From contig NZ_JAVDYB010000001.1 in NCBI RefSeq assembly GCF_031458235.1, positions 5,008,001 through 5,072,000 of the forward strand: 64,000 nucleotides of DNA. The letters run 5' to 3'. This DNA comes from Catenuloplanes atrovinosus. Lineage in GTDB: Bacteria; Actinomycetota; Actinomycetes; Mycobacteriales; Micromonosporaceae. This document shows positions 35,178 to 43,316 of this stretch, piece after piece. The position numbers and the translations under genes are program-made. Position 1 is the first letter of the stretch, and every line of letters begins with the position of its first letter. Under the pieces are notes generated by a model that saw only the letters and a program-made list of their open reading frames with translations, searched no databases and was not told where the DNA came from.

Positions 35178-35562
35178 CGGACAGGGTCTATGAGTTGATC
35201 TTTAAGCTACCTTGAGCGCGGGTAGCAGGCTGATGACGGCGCCGCCCTCGTAAGCGGCGGGACTGAGGTAACCGAGGCTGGAGTGCCGGCGGCGGGTGTT
35301 ATACCAGCCCTCGATGTACTCGAATATGGCTTGGTGGGCGGCCTTGCGGGTGGGCCAGGCCTGGCGGTGGATCAGCTCGGTTTTGATCGTGGAGAAGAAC
35401 GATTCGGCGACCGCGTTGTCCCAGCATTGCCCGCGTCGGCCCACGCTCAGGCGGACGCCGTGCCGCTTCGCGAGGCGCGCGTGCTGGGCGCTGGTGTATT
35501 GGCAGCCGCGATCGGAATGGAAGACCAGGCCGTCGGCGGGCCTGCGCCGCCGGAGGGCGCGA
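35175..35562 (-). mobile_element. IS3-family transposase (OrfB) 3' remnant
   Basis: The minus frame ending at 35202 encodes the last part of an IS3-type integrase-fold transposase: A-D-G-L-V-F-H-S-D-R-G-C-Q-Y, then W-D-N-A-V-A-E-S-F-F-S-T-I-K-T-E-L (catalytic Glu) and R-R-R-H-S-S-L-G-Y-L-S-P. Coding similarity begins abruptly near 35562, so two thirds of the gene is missing. TGACGGACAGGG at 35175 is the likely outer end, fused to the P-loop remnant. Confidence 0.75.
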
Positions 35563-35933
35563 CGGTGCCCGACCTGGTCTCGGGCAGGCTCGATACCGTG
35601 ATCGCCGGCTGCATCGACAACCTTCGCAGCTCGCACAGCGAGGCCGGAACCCCGTGCACCGCCTCGTTTCTGCTGTGCCTGTCGTGCCCGTGCGCCCGCG
35701 CGACTCCGGCGCACCTGCCGGTCCAGGTTCTCGTCCACGACGAGTTGCTCGCCCGCCAGGCACGGATGACTCCGCTGGCCTGGGCACAGCGGTTCACCAC
35801 GCCGACCACACAGGTGGCGGGCCTGCTGGCCCAGTACGGGCCCGGCGCGGTCGCCGACGCCCGCGCCAACGCCACCGACGTCCAGCGGAAGCTGGTCGAC
35901 CGGTTCCTGAGCCGAGAGCTGGACTGGACATGA
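35562..35933 (+). pseudogene. C-terminal part of a recombinase-associated gene
   Basis: The frame holds the end of a protein that in actinomycetes precedes a recombinase-like gene: I-A-G-C-I-D-N-L-R-S, C-T-A-S-F-L-L-C-L-S-C-P-C, then L-A-R-Q-A-R-M-T-P-L-A-W-A-Q and D-V-Q-R-K-L-V-D-R-F-L. The N-terminal part is replaced by the IS3 remnant. Its stop overlaps the next start in an ATGA junction, an intact operon trace. Confidence 0.45.
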
Positions 35934-36570
35934 GCACCGCCGCAGTCTCCCGCCGGCTGCCACAGCCGCCGACCCGGACGGGTCGGCCGGCCGCGGACAC
36001 GCTGGTGCTTTCCAACCGACCGCTGCGCCCCGATGTCGATCCCGCCCGGTTGTCACGCTTCGGCGACGACCGGTGGGTCCTGACCCCTGCGCTGCACGAG
36101 GCCCACGCCAAGCCACTCACCCTGAACATGGCCGCCGTCCCGGCAGCGTTCCGCGAGGTGGTCAAGCACGCCGCGTGGCTGATGCTCAACGAGGACCTGG
36201 ACGCCAACACGGCATTCGGGGGCGCACGAGCCGGCCAGCCGTCAAGACCGTCGCCGCCACGGTCGGGTTCATCACCCGGTTCTGCGAATGGCTGCGGCTG
36301 CGCGGCATCGCCGCTTCGCCGACGTCACCGCCGCGGATTCTGTCCAGTACGCGTTCGACGTTCGTCACAGCGACGTCAGCCACGGTCAGCGGGAGGATCT
36401 TCTCGCGGCGGTGGCGCGGCTGTGGGCGATGCGTTCATGCTGCCCGAGGCTGACCGGCTGCCCGAGGCACCGCCGTGGGGCGGCGAACGTATCCACGACG
36501 TCCCGGGCGTGCGGCGGGCCAGCGGCGAGAACTGCACGCCCGACCCCACAGCGCGATCGGTGCGCCACCG
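35930..36570 (+). pseudogene. Integrase-like gene with several frameshifts
   Basis: The coding signal jumps frame at least twice. First frame: D-R-W-V-L-T-P-A-L-H-E-A-H-A-K-P-L-T to A-F-G-G-A-R-A-G. Second: V-K-T-V-A-A-T-V-G-F-I-T-R-F-C-E-W-L. Third: D-V-S-H-G-Q-R-E-D-L-L-A-A-V-A-R-L-W-A. It then returns to A-D-R-L-P-E-A-P-P-W-G-G-E-R-I-H near 36450. The opening is the DNA-binding region of a tyrosine-recombinase-like protein; the catalytic half is gone. Confidence 0.5.
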
Positions 36571-36573
36571 CCC

Positions 36574-36615
36574 ACCGGCAACCGGCAACCGGCAACCGGC
36601 AACCGGCAACCGGCA
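36574..36615. repeat. Six tandem copies of ACCGGCA
   Basis: A 7-bp unit repeated six times without change, 16 bases before the ATG at 36632. The unit length is not a multiple of three, so copy changes would shift any frame crossing it and alter promoter spacing. Confidence 0.85.
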
Positions 36616-36631
36616 ACCGACCGAGCAAGAC

Positions 36632-36895
36632 ATGCGCGACGTTCTTGACCAGTTCGGATACGAATCGCCGTTCGTCATCGACAACGGCCACGTGTGGACA
36701 CACGGGCTCGGCGAACAGCGTCGCTACGCTCTCCAGCACACTCTCCGATACCAAATCTGGGAGATCGACCAACCACACCTGCTCCACGCCCACGGCCGCT
36801 CACTCACCGGCCACCTTCCCCCAGAGGATCAGCAGTACGAGTTCGCGCGCATCCGCGACACGTTCACTCAGCAGATCGTTACCACCGACGACTGA
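36632..36895 (+). CDS. Small hypothetical protein
   Basis: 87 residues from the ATG at 36632 (MRDVLDQFGYESPFVIDNGH). It is a compact soluble protein with a strand-rich start and a helical end (DQQYEFARIRDTFTQQIV). Codon use and composition differ from a random frame, so I take it as real, although it could be the tail of a decayed larger gene. It is preceded by the heptamer repeat and followed 20 bases later by the exonuclease gene. Confidence 0.5.
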   Translation: MRDVLDQFGYESPFVIDNGHVWTHGLGEQRRYALQHTLRYQIWEIDQPHLLHAHGRSLTGHLPPEDQQYEFARIRDTFTQQIVTTDD

Positions 36896-36915
36896 ACCCA
36901 TCGACTCGGAGCCCG

Positions 36916-37575
36916 ATGACAAGCACGAACTGGTTTCACGCTCCCCTGGCCGCCCTCGATCTCGAAGGCACCGGCGGCCAGGATAAAGACCACGAGGCCA
37001 TCCTCGAGATCGCCACGGTCCGACTCATCGACGGCCGACCCGACTACAACACCGCCTTCCACACCCTCATCAACCCCGGCCGCCCCGTCCCACACCGGCC
37101 GTGGATCAGTCCCGGCATCACCGACGCAGACCTCACCACCGCGCCCACCACCGCCGAAGTCGGCGCCCGCCTCAAGCCGATGGTGCACGGCTGCTATCTC
37201 GTCGGCCACAACGTCCGCGTCGACTGGAAACTGCTCCACCGCCACTACCCCACCATCACCATCGCCGGACTCATCGACACGCTCCGGCTGGCGCGCACCG
37301 CAGTCCACGGCGTCCACCACTCCCTCACCTCGCTCCTCGACCACTTCGCCCTCACCGACGAGGTCACCGCCGCAACCGGCAGCCGCCCACACCGCGCCCT
37401 CTGGGACACCGTCGGCACCGCACTCCTCCTCCCCACGCTCGTCCAGCACCATTGGGCACGCGAGCCAACCCTCACCACGCTCCTCGGCCTCGCCGGCATC
37501 CCCGCGGACTCCCACATTCCATCGCCACCCGGCCAGCCGGCGCTATTCGACCTCGACGCACACCCCGACGTCTGA
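36916..37575 (+). CDS. DEDDh 3'-5' exonuclease (DnaQ-like)
   Basis: 219 residues from the ATG at 36916. Exo I is L-A-A-L-D-L-E-G-T-G (D-x-E), Exo II is L-V-G-H-N-V-R-V-D-W-K-L-L, and Exo III is H-R-A-L-W-D-T (H-x4-D). Size and motifs are those of stand-alone proofreading-type exonucleases, which degrade single-stranded DNA or RNA from the 3' end with two metal ions. The C-terminal 40 residues are Pro-rich and may be a linker or partner-binding tail (QPALFDLD resembles a sliding-clamp-binding peptide). Confidence 0.85.
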   Translation: MTSTNWFHAPLAALDLEGTGGQDKDHEAILEIATVRLIDGRPDYNTAFHTLINPGRPVPHRPWISPGITDADLTTAPTTAEVGARLKPMVHGCYLVGHNVRVDWKLLHRHYPTITIAGLIDTLRLARTAVHGVHHSLTSLLDHFALTDEVTAATGSRPHRALWDTVGTALLLPTLVQHHWAREPTLTTLLGLAGIPADSHIPSPPGQPALFDLDAHPDV

Positions 37576-37894
37576 CAACCGGCCACCAGCCGAGACCGGA
37601 CGTGAAGCGACCATGACACATTCCGCGACGTTCACCATCGGCGGCGACCTCACCATCAGACAGACCGCTGGCTCAGAGCGGTGCGCTCCATAGCCGGAGG
37701 CCTCCGTCCGGTCAGCCGGGCGCCTACAGTCCCTGGGCGGGCGTGGACCTCGTCGGGGTGAGGGCCTCCAGCACGGCGTTTGCGGCTGGTGACACGTTCT
37801 TACCAGCATCCCAAGTCGAGCAACGGTCGGTCCGGGTGTTGCACGACGCGGGCGTCCGGCGCCACTGCCTGGATGAGACGAGGAGGTCAAGCCC
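37576..37894. other. Gene-free stretch
   Basis: About 320 bases with no convincing frame. The only structure seen is a perfect 12-bp palindrome CGGAGGCCTCCG at 37695-37706. Confidence 0.4.
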
Positions 37895-38117
37895 ATGTCG
37901 GGTTCGCACCAGCAGTCCAGGCCAGCGCCGAGTGACTGCCGCTCACACCCCGCCGCACCCGCGGGCCCGCCGGCGAACCGCGACACGGCGGAGCTGACGG
38001 TCGCCGCGAACCGTCGCCAGCGCGCTGGCCGCGTACACGGCGTCCGGGTCGGTCGCGGTCACGGCGATCGCGGCCTGGGCCACGGTCGTGCTCTTCGCGA
38101 TCGGCCGCCACCGGTAG
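37895..38117 (+). pseudogene. Possible small membrane protein, frameshifted
   Basis: An ATG at 37895 follows a strong GAGGAGG site at eight bases. The first frame gives a polar start (MSGSHQQSRPAPSDCRSHP). In the +1 frame the same stretch continues V-A-S-A-L-A-A-Y-T-A-S-G-S-V-A-V-T then W-A-T-V-V-L-F-A-I-G-R-H-R and stop at 38115, a plausible membrane anchor. One frameshift near 38010 would join the two. Confidence 0.3.
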
Positions 38118-38205
38118 CTGACCTGCCACAACGCCGGTCGATCTCTAAGCGTGATCCCGGCACAGTGACTCACCATGATTCACAATCTCATGCGAGCGGG
38201 GCCTG

Positions 38206-38472
38206 GTGGTCGTCACCGCAGGACGACACGGCGCCTGGGCGCAATCAGCCGCCGGCCAGAGATGGCGAGCCACCGCCTTGGCGGTCGACGTCCGTCAGCC
38301 GCAGGGCGCCGGCGCGGCGTTCTCCGCCGGACTGATCCACACCTGGGACACCGGCCAGGACATCGCCGCCCGGCTCCGCTTCGCCTGCGCGGTCGGCAGC
38401 CTGTGGTGCACGCGGGCCACCAGCGACCCGCTGCCCACCGACACCGAGGTCGCGGAGGCACTCACACCGTGA
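38206..38472 (+). pseudogene. C-terminal remnant of a PfkB-family sugar kinase
   Basis: The frame reads V-V-V-T-A-G-R-H-G-A-W-A then V-D-V-R-Q-P-Q-G-A-G-A-A-F-S-A-G-L-I-H. This is the signature-2 region of PfkB kinases (D-T-x-GAGD-x-F-x-x-G). The catalytic Asp of GAGD is replaced by Ala and the N-terminal two thirds are absent, so it cannot be active. It overlaps the end of the Nudix gene. Confidence 0.6.
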
Positions 38473-39064
38473 CGCGGGCCGACTCCAACGCCCCGGACAG
38501 CTTCGTCACGAACCGGCTCACCTGATCGGGGGCGAAGCAGTCGCCCACCCACCGATCAACGTCAGCCAGCCGGACCCAGCGGATACCGGCGAACTCGCGC
38601 GGGTCCGGCTGGATCGGCATGCCCTCCTGCCCCCGGATCACGTACCACAAGGTGACGTCGGTGTGCGCCATCGGATCGCCGTCGGCACCGACCCGGCTCT
38701 CAGTGACGAACAACGGCAGCGACCCGATCGCCGGATGAAACTCGGCGGCCACCCCCAGCTCCTCGCTGGCTTCCCGCACCACGGTCACATCAGGTAGCTC
38801 GCCGTCGTTGTGGCCGCCGGCGAATACCCACCTGCCGGCCTTGACGTGATCAACCTGCATCACCGTGCCGGCCGCGTCGTCCAAGAGCGCGAAAAACACC
38901 GCAAGATGCCGCGGCGGGACCGCGCCATGCTCCCGAAACAGCGGCTCGCCCGAATCGATCCACTCCAGCACCGACGCCTGCGTGGAAGCCTCGATCACAT
39001 CGAGCGGGCGAATGCCCGCGACCAAATCACGGATCGCGTCACGAAGGGCCTCGTCAACGACCAT
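38462..39064 (-). CDS. Nudix hydrolase
   Basis: 200 residues from the ATG at 39064, with AAAGG seven bases upstream, preferred over an ATG at 39085 without such a site. The Nudix box is G-G-H-N-D-G-E-L-P-D-V-T-V-V-R-E-A-S-E-E-L-G-V. It is preceded by an extra N-terminal helical part (EALRDAIRDLVAGIRPLDV). The family hydrolyses nucleoside diphosphates linked to another moiety, using Mg2+ bound by the REAxEE glutamates. Likely a house-cleaning or metabolite enzyme; it seems intact among decayed neighbours. Confidence 0.85.
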   Translation of the reverse strand: MVVDEALRDAIRDLVAGIRPLDVIEASTQASVLEWIDSGEPLFREHGAVPPRHLAVFFALLDDAAGTVMQVDHVKAGRWVFAGGHNDGELPDVTVVREASEELGVAAEFHPAIGSLPLFVTESRVGADGDPMAHTDVTLWYVIRGQEGMPIQPDPREFAGIRWVRLADVDRWVGDCFAPDQVSRFVTKLSGALESARVTV

Positions 39065-39272
39065 CCTCAACCTTTCGACTCTCATCAATAAACTGTGGCT
39101 CACGCCGCGATAGAACCTACCGCGCTCCGAGCCGCTCTGGGCGACGCCACGGTGCCCGCGTTGAGGTGTCTGATCCCGTTGGAAGGACGCCGGTCCCTCC
39201 CGAGGGGTAGTCGCCGCCCGTGTCGCAGGCCGGGTCGAACGGTGCCGCACTACGGTCGCGGCCGTGGGCTTC

Positions 39273-39432
39273 GTCCGCGAGTTTGGGGCTCTGCCCCGTC
39301 TTGCGTGAAGGGTCATCACCCACGGCCTGGGCCCATTCAGCCGTAGCCTTGGTTCCCGGCGCCTTCGGCCATCACCGATGGAAGGGCGATGCGTCATCAC
39401 GATTGGTGGGACAGAGCCCGAAACTGGCGGAC
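39273..39432. repeat. 160-bp element with 25-bp inverted ends (MITE-like)
   Basis: GTCCGCGAGTTTGGGGCTCT at 39273 (25 bases in all) pairs with the sequence at 39408-39432, with three mismatches. The inner sequence contains no gene. The size and ends fit a miniature inverted-repeat element or the joined ends of a lost IS. No target duplication is obvious. Confidence 0.45.
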
Positions 39433-39521
39433 ACGAGAAAGGGCCAGTAGCCCCTGGGCCCCAAGATCACAGACAACTGGTACCCACGCAGACGCACAAA
39501 GCCAGGCATCTGGGCCCGCCG

Positions 39522-39685
39522 AACGACCCCAAAGCCGCCATCACCCTCCTGCGCCGAACCACCAGCCTCGGGGTCAATCACCTCGACACCGCCGACGCCT
39601 ACGGAACCCCACACCGCCGAAGAACTCATCGCCGCTGTGCTTCACCCGTACCCAACCGACCTGGTCATCGCCACGAAAGGTCGAC
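39522..39685 (+). pseudogene. Aldo/keto reductase remnant, frameshifted
   Basis: One frame gives A-A-I-T-L-L-R-R-T-T-S-L-G-V-N-H-L-D-T-A-D-A-Y-G. The next, one base shifted, gives T-A-E-E-L-I-A-A-V-L-H-P-Y-P-T-D-L-V-I-A-T-K. These are the catalytic Asp/Tyr region and the Lys strand of aldo/keto reductases. Only about 55 residues remain. Confidence 0.65.
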
Positions 39686-39806
39686 TTATGTTGCCAAGCC
39701 ATCAGCCGGCTTTACCACGACGAGCGGCCTCAAGACTGCCCCGCACAGCCACCGTCTGGGGGTGGTCGGGGACGGCGTGAACTCGGCCAGCCGGACGCTG
39801 ACGCGG

Positions 39807-40754
39807 TCAGGTGTAGGGGTTGTCGTTGCTGTGGAGCATCTCGACGCGGGCGTGCTGGGTGTCGAAGTCGGCGCGGCGGTGGTCGCGTTGTTTCCACAGC
39901 ACGGCCAGCCAGCGCAGGGCGCAGGTGCGCTGGTTCGCGGCGAACTGGCGCCGGTTGGCATCGGTGATGCCGAGGTCGGGCAGCACCTGGGCCCAGATGT
40001 GGTCCGGGACGGCCCGGCCGGAGATGTGCTCGATGAGGTCGGCGGCGTCGAACGGCACGGTGCTGTAGCCGGCGTACTCGAAGTCGACGCAGCCCGCCCC
40101 GGTGTCGGTGATCATCCAGTTGAGCAGGTTCGCATCGCCGCGGGACAGCACGGGGGTGGTCGGGGTGGTGACGAGGTCCGCGTCCCCGCTGCGCTGCCAG
40201 GTAGTGAGCAGCTTCCGCATGGCGGGGGCGAGCGAATCGTCCGCCTGTGAGGCCAGCATCTGCGGCCACGTCTGGGTCAGCCGGATCATGTAGTGCTCGC
40301 CGGTGTCGATGCGGGGAAGGGTGGCCAGCAGGCCGGTCAGCCGCACGGTCTGCAGCCGGGCGGTGGTGTGCGCCAAGGCCCGCAGTGCGGCCATCTTGTC
40401 TGTGGCCTCAAGCAGTGGCTGGCCATGGAGCCGGCTCATGCCGATCGCCGGCTCGGCCGGCGTGTGGTCTAGCCACAGGGGGGCGGGGACGGTGGTGAGG
40501 CCGTGTGGGGCGAGCAGTGTCAGGGCCGCCCATTCCCGCTCTACCCGGTTGCGATCTGTCTTGACGTACAGCTTGATCACGACATCGTCGCCCGCCGAGG
40601 AGGTCCACAGGTAGAGGTCGTTGTGCATGCCGCCGGTGAGAGGGCGTAGGCCCAGCTCCGCCAGCGCGGTCTCGCCCTCGGCGCCGGTGTCGGCGCGTAC
40701 GCGGCGCAGCTGTGCGAGCAGCTCGGCTGGGGTATCGACGAGCGGAGCAGTCAT
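39807..40754 (-). CDS. Aminoglycoside-phosphotransferase-family kinase
   Basis: 315 residues from the ATG at 40754. The ATP-binding part has D-L-Y-L-W-T-S-S-A-G-D-D-V-V-I-K-L-Y. The catalytic loop is P-V-L-S-R-G-D-A-N-L-L-N-W, where Asp is kept and the preceding His is Arg. The metal Asp is in G-A-G-C-V-D-F-E-Y-A-G. The family phosphorylates hydroxyls of small molecules (aminoglycosides, choline, homoserine, sugars). Here it is more likely metabolic than resistance-related, as it lies near the FxLD-type methyltransferase and has no resistance context. Confidence 0.8.
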   Translation of the reverse strand: MTAPLVDTPAELLAQLRRVRADTGAEGETALAELGLRPLTGGMHNDLYLWTSSAGDDVVIKLYVKTDRNRVEREWAALTLLAPHGLTTVPAPLWLDHTPAEPAIGMSRLHGQPLLEATDKMAALRALAHTTARLQTVRLTGLLATLPRIDTGEHYMIRLTQTWPQMLASQADDSLAPAMRKLLTTWQRSGDADLVTTPTTPVLSRGDANLLNWMITDTGAGCVDFEYAGYSTVPFDAADLIEHISGRAVPDHIWAQVLPDLGITDANRRQFAANQRTCALRWLAVLWKQRDHRRADFDTQHARVEMLHSNDNPYT

Positions 40755-40975
40755 GCGGTACGGGTCCAAGTTCCACGGGATGTCTTCCGGAACTGACCGT
40801 AGTGCCCGGTCGAATGTGGGTCGCGTGACACCGCCGAGAATGTCACGCGACGGTGGTCAGGGCCCCAGGTGGCGTCAGGCCGACGGTGGTATTGACGTGG
40901 TGGACGTGACGCAGGAACGCGCACGCCACCCCGGAAACCCCCACCGCGCACACCGACCCCGCTACCCTCAGCGCG

Positions 40976-42202
40976 GTGACCACCGACACCACCACCATCG
41001 ACGCCACCGACGCCGCCGCCCGCCAGCAGGGCCTGGCCGACTACATCCGCGACCGCGGCACCTTCACCGGCCACCCCCGCGTCGAAGCCGCGTTCCGGAC
41101 CGTCTTCCGGCACCAGTTCCTGCCCGGCATCCCGCTCGACGTCGCCTACGGCAACCAGCCCGTGGTCACCAAAACCGCCGACGACGGCACCGCACTGTCG
41201 TCGGCGTCCAACGCCAACCTCGTCGCCGCCATGCTCGGCCAACTCCAGATCACCCCCGGCGACCGCATCCTGGAAATCGGCGCCGCGACCGGATTCAACG
41301 CCGCCCTCATGGCCGAACTGACCGGCCCCGACGGACACGTCGTCACCATCGAATACGACGCCGACCTCGCCGACGGCGCCGCCCGGCACCTCGCCGACGC
41401 CGGCTACCACAACGTCACCGTCGTCAGCGGCGACGGCGCCCACGGCCACGCCGACCACGCCCCGTACCAGCGGATCATCGTCACCGCCGGCGCCGCCGAC
41501 ATCTCCACCGCCTGGTGGCAGCAACTCGCCGCCGGCGGCCGCATCGTCATCCCCCTGCGCCTGCACCCCAGCGGCCTGTCCCGCTCCATCGCCTTCACCC
41601 ACACCACACCCGGCCACCTCGTCAGCGTGGAAAACCCCCTCGTGTGCGGGTTCGTACCGATGCGCGGCACCGCCGCAGCCACCGAACGCCACATCCGCCT
41701 CGCCGAAGACGTCCTCCTCAAAATCGACGCCGCCGACCAGGCCGACGACACCGCGCTCGCCGACGTCCTCCGCCACCCGGGCGAAGCGCACTGGACCGGG
41801 ATCCGCATCCACGACCAAGAACCCGCCGCGCACCTCGACCTCTGGCTCGCCACCACCAGCGACATCCCCTTCGGCCGGCTGTCCGTCGGCCCCGTCGCCC
41901 GCTCTAGCGGTCTACTCGACCCCGCGCTGCGCTGGGCGGGCGCGACCCTCCACGACGGCACCGCACTCGCCTACCTCGCCGTGCGACCCGTAACCGACGA
42001 CGAAAACGAACTCGGCCTGATCGCACACGGACCCCAGACAGCCACGCTGGCGGCACGCGGCCTCGCGCTGCTACGCCAATGGGACACCGACCGGCCAGCC
42101 GTACCCACCATCACCGCCGTCCCCACACCCTCAGAAACCCCGCATCCCGCAACGCCCGGACACCTCCCCCGCCCGGACACGCTCATCACCATCACCTGGT
42201 AA
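40976..42202 (+). CDS. FxLD-type PCMT-like methyltransferase
   Basis: 408 residues from the GTG at 40976. A TACCCT hexamer seven bases before it suggests a leaderless transcript. The N-terminal part is like protein-L-isoaspartate O-methyltransferase: F-L-P-G-I-P-L-D-V-A-Y, S-S-A-S-N-A-N-L-V-A-A-M-L, motif I L-E-I-G-A-A-T-G-F-N-A and A-W-W-Q-Q-L-A-A-G-G-R. A 200-residue C-terminal domain follows, as in enzymes annotated as methyltransferase, FxLD system. Those act with lanthipeptide-type RiPP precursors. I find no FxLD precursor, dehydratase or cyclase here, so this copy is an orphan or acts in trans. Confidence 0.75.
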   Translation: MTTDTTTIDATDAAARQQGLADYIRDRGTFTGHPRVEAAFRTVFRHQFLPGIPLDVAYGNQPVVTKTADDGTALSSASNANLVAAMLGQLQITPGDRILEIGAATGFNAALMAELTGPDGHVVTIEYDADLADGAARHLADAGYHNVTVVSGDGAHGHADHAPYQRIIVTAGAADISTAWWQQLAAGGRIVIPLRLHPSGLSRSIAFTHTTPGHLVSVENPLVCGFVPMRGTAAATERHIRLAEDVLLKIDAADQADDTALADVLRHPGEAHWTGIRIHDQEPAAHLDLWLATTSDIPFGRLSVGPVARSSGLLDPALRWAGATLHDGTALAYLAVRPVTDDENELGLIAHGPQTATLAARGLALLRQWDTDRPAVPTITAVPTPSETPHPATPGHLPRPDTLITITW

Positions 42203-42487
42203 GAGCAGAACTCGGACACAAAGTCCAGCACGCCCACGCAACGCACTTCGGGGACGCACCGCCACGGCGCCGACGCAGGTGATCACGCTCACCACGGCGG
42301 CCGTAACGCCCGTTAGAGTCGGTGGCCGCCGCCCACCTCCGCACCGGCGGCCGCCGATCACCAACTCCCCACCCCGCATCCCGGAGGACTGCCGTGCACA
42401 TGATCAGCGACCTGTCCGGCCCCGGCGCTACCCCGGCCCGCCCGCCCGGCACCCGACTGATCGCGTCCATACCTCTCAGGCGCGGAC

Positions 42488-42896
42488 ATGGCCGGCGTGA
42501 ACCTCAGCGGCGCGGACATGGTCCGCGCGAATCTGGTGGGTGCGAACCTGGAGCGCGCGCAGATGGTTTTCACGAGCCTGGGCGGCGCAGACATGGCCGG
42601 CGTGGTCTTGGCCGACGCGGACCTGTCCGGCGCTGCCCCCGGCCCACGCAAACTTGCGAAACGCGAACCTGCACGGCGCCAACCTGCACGGCGCAGCGCT
42701 GGAGGGCTCGGACCTGCGCAACGCGGATCTGGAGCAAGCGAACCTGAGGCGCGCGATGCTACGCGCCGCGAGTTTGCAGTCCGCGCATCTGTCCGGTGCG
42801 GATCTGCGAGACACTCTGGGCGTGACGCAGGCGCAGATCAGCAGCGTCACCCTGGACGAGAGAACACAGTTTCCGCCCGGGCGTACGCCGAACTGA
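42488..42896 (+). pseudogene. Pentapeptide-repeat protein, frameshifted
   Basis: From 42488 one frame reads M-A-G-V-N-L-S-G-A-D-M-V-R-A-N-L-V-G-A-N-L to L-A-D-A-D-L-S-G-A-A. After a C5 run near 42636-42640 the repeat continues one base out of frame: A-N-L-R-N-A-N-L-H-G-A-N-L-H-G to L-S-G-A-D-L-R-D. It ends in V-T-Q-A-Q-I-S-S-V-T-L-D. The A(D/N)LxG repeats form a right-handed beta-helix. A frame fragment upstream (from 42402, MISDLSGPGATP) may be the true start, needing another shift. Confidence 0.7.
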
Positions 42897-43316
42897 CCCG
42901 TACGCTGCGCGGTGCCTCTGCCGATCTGCCGCTGACCGATCCACTTGACCGAGGACAGCGCGCGGCGCGACGTCGCGAACACGGTCGCCGGCAGCCGCAC
43001 CGCGGATTCGAGTGGCCTCATACCGTGCTGGCGCACGGATCGCGGCAGATCAGTACGTCGGGCAGCTCAGAGTAGGTTGGTTGCCAGCGGTGTCGAGAGA
43101 GACCGTGACGCGGCCGTACGGTTCGGTGCGCGAGCCGCGAAAAAGGCGTGAGCCTCCTTCATTTATTGATGGGTACCAAGCTCTTCGGGTCATCGACTGG
43201 TTCCGGGCATAGGGCGACCGTACGATTCTCGGGTGACAGACGATTCCAGTACGCCATCTCGAAGTCATGAGAGTCCTGACTGCGTCCTCCGCCCAGGCCT
43301 GGTCGGCCTGCGTCGA
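42897..43316. other. Gene-free stretch
   Basis: About 420 bases after the pentapeptide remnant. I see no convincing frame, repeat or RNA gene. Composition drops from GC-rich to mixed near 43130, marking the edge of the lower-GC gene that follows. Confidence 0.4.
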
